Positions 15,869-22,080 of a DNA stretch of 22,080 nt are shown here, piece by piece. The translations under genes and the position numbers were made by a program. This DNA comes from CAYRJA01 sp964424455 (lineage in GTDB: Bacteria; Bacteroidota; Bacteroidia; Chitinophagales; UBA10324), in NCBI GenBank assembly GCA_964424455.1, contig CAYRJA010000047.1:1-22080 (forward strand), written 5' to 3'. The notes beneath the pieces are model-generated. The model did no database searches. It saw only the letters and a program-made list of their open reading frames with translations, and was not told the DNA's origin. Numbering within the stretch: position 1 is the stretch's first letter; each line of letters starts with the position of its first letter.

Positions 15869-17188
15869 TTATGCTTTTACTTTTTTCTTCTCAATGTATT
15901 CTTTTATCCATTGGGTGGTAACAGACTTCGGTCTTTCTATTCCCAGTCCGAACGCCCGGTCCCAGCAAAGTGAAGCAAGCACTCCCAGTGCGCGCGACAC
16001 ACCGAAAAGAACAGTGTAGAAATCGTATTCAACCAGCCCGTAGTGTAACAGCAATGAGCCGGAGTGTGCATCTACATTAGGCCACGGATTTTTAATCTTG
16101 CCGGTTGATTCCAGAATGGGCGGCGCTACTTTGTAAATACGCCATACAGTATTTACCAATTCATCATCCTGACAATATTTTTCAGCAAACTTCATTTGTG
16201 CAATAAAGCGGGGATCTGTTTTACGCAATACGGCATGACCGTATCCCGGCACAACTTTTCCGCTCTCTAATGTTTTGCGGATATATTCTGCAATTTGTTC
16301 TTCAGTTGGGCGAGTACTTCCTATTTCTTTCTGCATCTGTAACACCCAGCGAATCACTTCCTGATTGGCTAATCCGTGAAGAGGACCGGCTAGTCCGTTC
16401 ATTCCTGCGACAAGAGAAAGATAAGCGTCACTTAGTGCAGAACCCACTAAATGCGTAGAGTGTGCTGAAACATTTCCTCCTTCATGATCTGCATGAATAG
16501 TCATATACAAACGCATCAGACTTTTGAAAGAAGGATCGTTGAAACCGAGCATGTGGGCAAAATTTGCCGCCCAGTCGAGTTCATGATTCGGTTCAATATG
16601 ATCTCCGTTTTTATATGAACGGCGATAGATGTATGCAGCAACGCGGGGAAGTCGTGCAATCAATGTCATGGCATCTTCATACATCGGATTCCAGTAACCT
16701 TTTTTATCCATTCCCTTTCTATACTCTTTTGCAAAAACAGATTCAGTTTGCATTGCCATAATGCCAATGCTGAACTGAGTCATCGGGTGAGTGGTGGTAG
16801 GTAATTTATCCAGTACATTAAAAACATGCTGTGGAACAATACTTCTGCGTGCCCATGTATTGCTGATGTGTTCAACATCATTTTTGGTGGGCAATTCATT
16901 GATAAGCATCAGATAAAATAATCCTTCGGGAAGCGGCTCGGTATCTCCGGCGGCTCTGGGTAGTTTTTCATGAAGTTCAGGAATAGAATAACCGCGAAAA
17001 CGAATACCTTCTTCCGGATCAAGAAGAGAAGTTTCAGTAATAAGCGCCTTAATACTTCTTTGTCCGCCGTAAACTTGCTCAAGTGTTACAGTTCCCAAAT
17101 CAAGAGAGGCATTCTCTTTTACCATTTCTTTCACTTCAGTTGCCATCGGAAGAGCAACGGATGCGAATTTGTCTTTTAATACTCCCAT
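15869..17188 (-). CDS. Citrate synthase, mitochondrial/eukaryotic sequence type
   Basis: Condenses oxaloacetate and acetyl-CoA to citrate at the entry of the TCA cycle, in the cytoplasm. Seen: 439 aa, close to mature animal mitochondrial citrate synthase. The conserved run HADHEGGNVSAH...HLVGSALSD and NGLAGPLHGLANQEV is characteristic of the eukaryotic type rather than the hexameric NADH-regulated type of E. coli. The catalytic residues are all present: His271 in GPLHG, His318 in VPGYGHAV and Asp373 in NVDAHSG, corresponding to pig H274/H320/D375. There is no targeting peptide. Start: ATG at 17188; an upstream minus-strand TACTTTTG (17212-17205) resembles a -7 element. It is the sole TCA gene here, and its neighbours are surface proteins, so there is no operon context. 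A bacterial gltA-equivalent role is near certain. Confidence 0.95.
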   Translation of the reverse strand: MGVLKDKFASVALPMATEVKEMVKENASLDLGTVTLEQVYGGQRSIKALITETSLLDPEEGIRFRGYSIPELHEKLPRAAGDTEPLPEGLFYLMLINELPTKNDVEHISNTWARRSIVPQHVFNVLDKLPTTTHPMTQFSIGIMAMQTESVFAKEYRKGMDKKGYWNPMYEDAMTLIARLPRVAAYIYRRSYKNGDHIEPNHELDWAANFAHMLGFNDPSFKSLMRLYMTIHADHEGGNVSAHSTHLVGSALSDAYLSLVAGMNGLAGPLHGLANQEVIRWVLQMQKEIGSTRPTEEQIAEYIRKTLESGKVVPGYGHAVLRKTDPRFIAQMKFAEKYCQDDELVNTVWRIYKVAPPILESTGKIKNPWPNVDAHSGSLLLHYGLVEYDFYTVLFGVSRALGVLASLCWDRAFGLGIERPKSVTTQWIKEYIEKKKVKA

Positions 17189-17530
17189 AAATAAAATTTC
17201 GCCTCAAAAGTAAAGAAAATTCAAGGGAGAAATTTTAAATTGAGTATGATTAATGTCAATAATATTTTTTCATATCAGGTCACAGAATACTGTTAATAAA
17301 TATTTTTTTGTTTCATCGTAGCTGAAGTTAGGCTGAATAGCTTTGCGCCAAAGTTTTTTTCTATTTAGAGTGCAGCAATAAATCAGTTGTCCACTAAAAA
17401 AGAAGCATAAACAAAAGAATGTGGCTAAAAACAAACCTGTAAGCAGTGCATAAAAAAATTTGACTCTTATCATTGTGGCGGTAACCTTTAGTTTGCTATT
17501 AATTAATTAAACATTAAACACTAAATCAGA
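17189..17530. other. AT-rich divergent intergenic region
   Basis: This 342-bp gap lies between the citrate synthase start and the SprB-repeat gene start. The only open frame of note is 17473-17270 on the minus strand (67 codons, one hydrophobic segment FFYALLTGLFLATFFCLCFF). It has no recognisable domain and no clear start signal, and could be a small membrane protein or chance. Promoters for both flanking genes should lie here. Only a TACTTTTG (17212-17205, minus) stands out, and no matching -33 TTG is seen. Confidence 0.4.
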
Positions 17531-20500
17531 ATGAGAAGTATCTACTTCGGCTCTTTACGGAGAGTAAATCTTAAGCAACTTGTTACAGTTATTTCGGCTG
17601 CTATTATCTTTTCAGTATTACTTATACTGCCGAACAAAACTTTTGCAACGCACGCCGCCGGCTCGGATCTGACTTACAGATTTATTTCTTCAAGCGGCAA
17701 CAGCAGTGTATATGAAGTAACGGTAAATTTTTACCGCGACTGTCAGGGAGTAGCTGCTCCTACCAATATATCGCTGAATATACAATCTACTTCCTGTGGC
17801 AGAAATTTTAATGTGACATTAGATAAGATAGCAGGAACAGGGCAGGAAATTACTTTTCCCTGCGCCACAGCTAAAACCTATTGCAGCGGAGGCACTAATC
17901 CCGGTATTCAATTATATACTTACCGGGGTAATGTAACACTACCTGTAAAATGTACTGACTGGGTATTCAGTTATTCTGTTTGCTGCCGCAATTGCAGTAT
18001 TAATACAATTACCAATCAGTCAAACTGCACAAATGGTAATACAGGTAATGCCCTATATATAGAAGCTAAACTTAATAATGTAAATGGTGTAAATCATAGT
18101 TCACCCACATTTACTAATATTCCCGTTGCATTTGTTTGTGCGAATCAATCGCTTACATTTAATCATGGTGTAGTTGACCCTGACGGTCATGATTTGGTCT
18201 TTTCATTTATCACTCCTAAAAGAAGTGCAACCGTTAATGTAGGATGGCTGTCCGGTTATTCTGCCACAAACTGGATTCTTTCCAGCCCTCAGGTAGCTAT
18301 TAACTCTACAACAGGAGATATTACAATGACTCCTACTTCAGTTGGACAGGTTGCCGTATGTGCTGTGCTTGTGGAGGAATATGATAATGGAGTTTTGATT
18401 GGAAGCGTTATGCGGGATATGCAATTCTGGGTAAGAAATTGCGGATCTAACTCATTACCTACCGCTACAGGTATTAATGGCACATCAAATTACAGCACAA
18501 CGGTTTGTGCCGGAACCCCTGTCAGCTTTACGGTTAATTCAAGCGACCCGGATGCAGGACAAACGGTTACTATGACTTCGAATATTGCCAGTGCAGGAAT
18601 ACCCGGAGCTACATTTAACATAACAAACAACCCGGGCAGCAGTCCTAATTTCCCGCAAGGAACTTTCAACTGGACACCCACGCTTGGTGATGCACGTAAC
18701 AGTCCTTATGTATTTACAGTAAGGGTTCAGGATGATGCCTGTCCGCAAAACGGATTTCAGGTTTTCTCCTATTCTATTTTCGTTCCTAATCACACACTTT
18801 CATTTAATACTTCGTCATACAATGGATATAATATTAGTTGTAATGGAGGGAATGATGGGGCTGCATCCGTGGATGTAACAGGCGGTAATTCTCCTTATAC
18901 TTATAAATGGAGTAATGGAGCAACCACTCAGGGTATTTCGAATCTTACTGCAGGTACTTACAGTGTAACAGTTATTGATGCAGACGGATGTTCAAACACT
19001 ACATCAGTAAATTCAGTAGTTATTACTGAGCCGCCGGCTCTTACTGTTTCTGTTACTAATCCTGTTCAGGCATCTTGTTTTGGCAGCAGCGATGGAACGG
19101 CGCTTGCTTCACCTTCTGGTGGAGTTGCCCCATATACTTATTTATGGAGTAATAGTCAGATAAATGCAACCGCAACCGGACTGACAGGAGGGCAAACCTA
19201 TACTGTAACAGTTACCGATAATAACGGATGTATAAAAACAGGATCGGTGTTGATCGGACAACCGGCGGTATTGTCCACCATCATTACTGCATTTTCGAAT
19301 GTAAGTTGTAACGGACAAACAACGGGATCTATCAATCTGTTCGTTTCAGGAGGAACACCCATCTATACTTATCAATGGAGCAATGGCGAATCCAGCGAAG
19401 ATATTTCCGGATTAGCTGCCGGAACTTATACTGTAACCGTAACCGATGCACAGGGCTGTTCAACTACGCAGTCTCAGGTTATTTCACAACCGGGAACGAT
19501 TGTTCCGCTTATTTCAAGTACCAGTATAAATGGAGTAAATATTCCTTGTTTTGGAGAATCAACAGGAACAGCATCTGTTTCAGTTACAGGAGGAACGACT
19601 CCTTATACTTATCTGTGGTCAAATGGGGATACTGAAGCATCCATAAGCAATTTGCCTGCAGGTCCGGTAAGCGTAACTGTAACAGATGCCAACGGGTGTG
19701 AGGGTTTTGGAGGTCCTTTTACATTAACACAACCCTCTGCCGCACTAAATGTTACTATAGACAGCATCAGCACTTACGCGGGAGGATTTAATGTTTCCTG
19801 TAACGGGCAAAGTGATGGAGGAATATTTATAACTGTAACAGGAGGAACCACTCCGTATTCTTATTTCTGGTCCAATGCGGAGACTACTAAGGACATCACC
19901 GGACTTTCAGCCGGAACTTATACTGTAACAGTTGTTGATTTCAACGGATGTACTCAATCAGCAGATGCAGTGATAACACCACCGGCTCCATTTAATGTAA
20001 CACTCACCAGCCCGACTTTCCCGGGAGGTACTAACATAGGATGCCAGGGAGAAAATTCGGGTTCGGCTACCGCAAATCCATCAGGGGGAGCTTCTCCATA
20101 TACTTACTTGTGGAACAATACAGAAACCACTCAAACCATTACCGGACTTTATGCAGGAACCTACTCTGTTTCGGTAACCGATGCTAATGGCTGTACCGGC
20201 GAAGGAACTGCTGTACTTACGGAACCGGGAGTGTTTGTCCCTTTAATCACAGGAGTTGTAGTGAATGGTGGAAATAATATATTATGTTATGGAGGCGCTG
20301 ATGCTTCAGCTATAGCTTCTGCAACAGGGGGTTCTGCACCTTATACTTATGTATGGAGTAATGGGCAAATCGGGGCAACCGCAACAGGTTTAACTGCAGG
20401 AGTAGTTTCGGTAACAGTAACAGATATTAACAATTGTTCTAAATCAACATCATTCACCGTTACTGAGCCGGATGAACTTATTCCAAGTGTGTCAGTAGAT

Positions 20501-22080
20501 GTATTCAACGGCGGATATAATGTAGGTTGCAATGGAGGGAATAATGGCGCTATAGACCTTACCGTACAAGGAGGAGTATCACCATATACATATAGCTGGG
20601 ATAATAGCGAAACGACAGAAGATATCAGCGGTTTAGGCGCGGGCACTTACAATGTAATTGTAACAGATGCCAACGGATGTACAGCTACGGCACAGGGAAT
20701 ATTGACTGAACCGGATCCGATTGCTGCTGTTTCCACTTCTCCGCTGAATGCCGGCGGGTTTAATGTAAGCTGCAACGGCGCTTCAGACGGAACAGTAGAT
20801 TTAACAGTAACAGGAGGAGCAGCACCTTATACATACAGTTGGGATAATGGAGAAACTACCGAAGACCTTTCAGGATTATCGGGAGGAACTTATTCTGTGA
20901 CTGTTACAGATGCCAACAGTTGTACAACCACTTCTTCTGTTGTGTTGATTGAGCCGGATGCTTTGGGAACTGTTACAGTAAGCCCGACCTTCACAGGGGG
21001 GAATAATATCAGCTGCAACGGACTGTTTGATGGAAGTATTGATTTAACAGTAACCGGCGGCTCAACACCATATACCTTCCTTTGGTCAAATGGAATTACC
21101 ACTGAAGACAATCCCAACCTGGGAGCCGGAACTTACGGGGTAACGGTTACAGATGCCAACGGCTGTACATCCTCTTCATCCATAACATTAACAGAGCCGG
21201 ATCCGGTGAATCCTTCCGCAACACTTTCTTCTTACAACGGAAATAATATTGCCTGCAACGGTTCAGCAACAGGAACCATTTCAATTAATGTAACAGGAGG
21301 AGCAAGCCCTTACAGTTATGTTTGGACGAACATTAACGATGCCACTACCCAAACCGTTACCGGACTTACTGCCGGTACTTATGAAGTGGTTGTAACTGAT
21401 GCTAATGGATGCGTAGGTACCTACACGGCTACACTGACTGAGCCGGATTCACTGAAATCAGAGTCGTTAAGCCCAACCTTTGCAGGTGGATTCAACATTT
21501 CATGTAATGGAAACGGAACTGGCTCAATAGATTTAACTGTAACAGGCGGGACTTTGCCATACACTTATAGCTGGGATAATGGAGAAACTACCGAAGACTT
21601 AACCAATCTGGGAGCAGGCACATACAATGTAACGGTTACGGATGCCAATAGCTGTACTAATGTAGTAGCCACCACCTTAACTGAACCCGATGAACTGAGT
21701 CCGGTTGCTGTTAGTCCGACTTACAACGGCAACAATATTTCCTGCAATGGCAACACAGATGGCAGCATAGATTTAACTGTAACCGGCGGCGCAACACCAT
21801 ATACTTACAGTTGGGATAACGGAGAAACCACCGAAGATTTAAGCAATCTGGGAGCAGGCACCTACAATGTAACAGTAACGGATGCGAATGGCTGTACAGC
21901 TACAGCATCCGGAACACTGACAGAACCGGCGGTACTGACCGCACCGACAGTGGAATCCACTTACAACGGCGGTTACAACATCTCCTGTAACGGCAGCACA
22001 ACAGGTACTATAGATTTAACACCCACCGGCGGAACAGCGCCTTACACTTATTCATGGGATAATGGGGAAACGACCGAAGA
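17531..22080 (+). CDS. SprB-repeat surface adhesin (5' part, runs off window)
   Basis: Very large secreted cell-surface protein related to the repeat regions of gliding adhesins such as SprB. The frame is open from ATG 17531 to the window end (over 1516 codons). Seen: a signal peptide with hydrophobic core VTVISAAIIFSVLLILP and likely cleavage after NKTFA (residue 39); a Cys-containing N-terminal domain beginning THAAGSDLTYRFI with VNFYRDCQG and CCRNC, a type common at the start of Bacteroidota adhesins; an Ig-like/cadherin-like region (about 318-425); then SprB repeats from about residue 426 with SCNG, TGG..PYTY.W, L.AGTY.VTVTDANGC and LTEP motifs. A C-terminal T9SS domain is expected beyond the window. 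SprB-type proteins move along the cell surface during gliding; whether this one does cannot be told. Confidence 0.93.
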   Translation, partial: MRSIYFGSLRRVNLKQLVTVISAAIIFSVLLILPNKTFATHAAGSDLTYRFISSSGNSSVYEVTVNFYRDCQGVAAPTNISLNIQSTSCGRNFNVTLDKIAGTGQEITFPCATAKTYCSGGTNPGIQLYTYRGNVTLPVKCTDWVFSYSVCCRNCSINTITNQSNCTNGNTGNALYIEAKLNNVNGVNHSSPTFTNIPVAFVCANQSLTFNHGVVDPDGHDLVFSFITPKRSATVNVGWLSGYSATNWILSSPQVAINSTTGDITMTPTSVGQVAVCAVLVEEYDNGVLIGSVMRDMQFWVRNCGSNSLPTATGINGTSNYSTTVCAGTPVSFTVNSSDPDAGQTVTMTSNIASAGIPGATFNITNNPGSSPNFPQGTFNWTPTLGDARNSPYVFTVRVQDDACPQNGFQVFSYSIFVPNHTLSFNTSSYNGYNISCNGGNDGAASVDVTGGNSPYTYKWSNGATTQGISNLTAGTYSVTVIDADGCSNTTSVNSVVITEPPALTVSVTNPVQASCFGSSDGTALASPSGGVAPYTYLWSNSQINATATGLTGGQTYTVTVTDNNGCIKTGSVLIGQPAVLSTIITAFSNVSCNGQTTGSINLFVSGGTPIYTYQWSNGESSEDISGLAAGTYTVTVTDAQGCSTTQSQVISQPGTIVPLISSTSINGVNIPCFGESTGTASVSVTGGTTPYTYLWSNGDTEASISNLPAGPVSVTVTDANGCEGFGGPFTLTQPSAALNVTIDSISTYAGGFNVSCNGQSDGGIFITVTGGTTPYSYFWSNAETTKDITGLSAGTYTVTVVDFNGCTQSADAVITPPAPFNVTLTSPTFPGGTNIGCQGENSGSATANPSGGASPYTYLWNNTETTQTITGLYAGTYSVSVTDANGCTGEGTAVLTEPGVFVPLITGVVVNGGNNILCYGGADASAIASATGGSAPYTYVWSNGQIGATATGLTAGVVSVTVTDINNCSKSTSFTVTEPDELIPSVSVDVFNGGYNVGCNGGNNGAIDLTVQGGVSPYTYSWDNSETTEDISGLGAGTYNVIVTDANGCTATAQGILTEPDPIAAVSTSPLNAGGFNVSCNGASDGTVDLTVTGGAAPYTYSWDNGETTEDLSGLSGGTYSVTVTDANSCTTTSSVVLIEPDALGTVTVSPTFTGGNNISCNGLFDGSIDLTVTGGSTPYTFLWSNGITTEDNPNLGAGTYGVTVTDANGCTSSSSITLTEPDPVNPSATLSSYNGNNIACNGSATGTISINVTGGASPYSYVWTNINDATTQTVTGLTAGTYEVVVTDANGCVGTYTATLTEPDSLKSESLSPTFAGGFNISCNGNGTGSIDLTVTGGTLPYTYSWDNGETTEDLTNLGAGTYNVTVTDANSCTNVVATTLTEPDELSPVAVSPTYNGNNISCNGNTDGSIDLTVTGGATPYTYSWDNGETTEDLSNLGAGTYNVTVTDANGCTATASGTLTEPAVLTAPTVESTYNGGYNISCNGSTTGTIDLTPTGGTAPYTYSWDNGETTE
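18805..22080 (+). repeat. Tandem SprB repeats, about 240 bp each, 13 full plus one partial
   Basis: Each unit is 75-84 codons and follows the scheme (F/Y)NGxNISCNG, GTIDLTVTGG, PYTYxWxN, LxAGTYxVTVTDANGC, LTEP. Units 1-7 mostly carry LWSN-type cores. Units 8, 9, 12, 13 and 14 carry WDNxETTED cores and are far more alike in DNA. Units 10 and 11 have WSNG and WTN cores. The array continues past the window. Confidence 0.9.

Noticed and set aside
17270..17473. Minus-strand 67-codon frame with a hydrophobic segment as a real small membrane protein
   Set aside because: AT-rich spacer, no domain, no clear start signal. Kept only as a remark in the intergenic entry.
18805..22080. CRISPR-like or satellite array
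   Set aside because: The regular 240-bp period is in frame and encodes SprB protein repeats, with no short identical repeats separated by unique spacers.

Overview
The window looks like a chromosomal segment of a Bacteroidota genome, probably an environmental, gliding or T9SS-bearing lineage. The evidence is a T9SS type A sorting motif (YPNP type) on a subtilase, a gliding-motility-associated (type B, CHU_C-like) C-terminal domain on a PKD/beta-propeller protein, a long SprB-repeat adhesin, weak or absent Shine-Dalgarno sequences, and candidate TTG-N19-TAnnTTTG promoters. No rRNA, tRNA, CRISPR array, transposase or phage gene was recognised.

Layout. (1) 1-5586, minus strand: a small exported protein with a SET-like domain (5056-5586) lies 39 bp upstream of what looks like one giant secreted S8 protease. 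That protease is now split into three pieces: signal peptide and N-domain (4414-5016), PKD-like domains, beta-propeller and propeptide (1759-4413), and catalytic domain plus the start of a T9SS sorting domain (1-1756, running off the window). The first break is an in-frame TAG and the second is a frameshift. (2) 5587-6319: a divergent promoter region with a dyad and two leader hairpins, a 73-aa XRE-type regulator (+), then a convergent gap holding an intergenic repeat and a perfect 10-bp inverted repeat. (3) 6320-12012, minus strand: two tandem POT-family peptide transporters preceded by a secreted dipeptidyl peptidase IV, together a plausible peptide-scavenging set. (4) 12127-15672 (+): a 1181-aa secreted protein with beta-propeller, four PKD domains and a type B T9SS signal. 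(5) 15673-15868: a convergent gap with a second copy of the intergenic repeat, here forming a strong hairpin. (6) 15869-17188 (-): a citrate synthase of the mitochondrial/eukaryotic sequence type. (7) 17531-22080 (+): the 5' part of a SprB-repeat adhesin with 13 full repeats and a partial 14th.

Most of the coding capacity serves the cell surface. Peptides released by DPP-IV, and possibly by the S8 protease if it works, could feed the POT importers. The two large plus-strand proteins are probable T9SS surface cargo. The items most worth a second look are the exported SET-like protein next to a broken giant protease, a strongly over-represented octamer TGTTACAG/CTGTAACA found in genes and gaps alike, the paired intergenic repeats at convergent gene ends, and the eukaryote-like citrate synthase.
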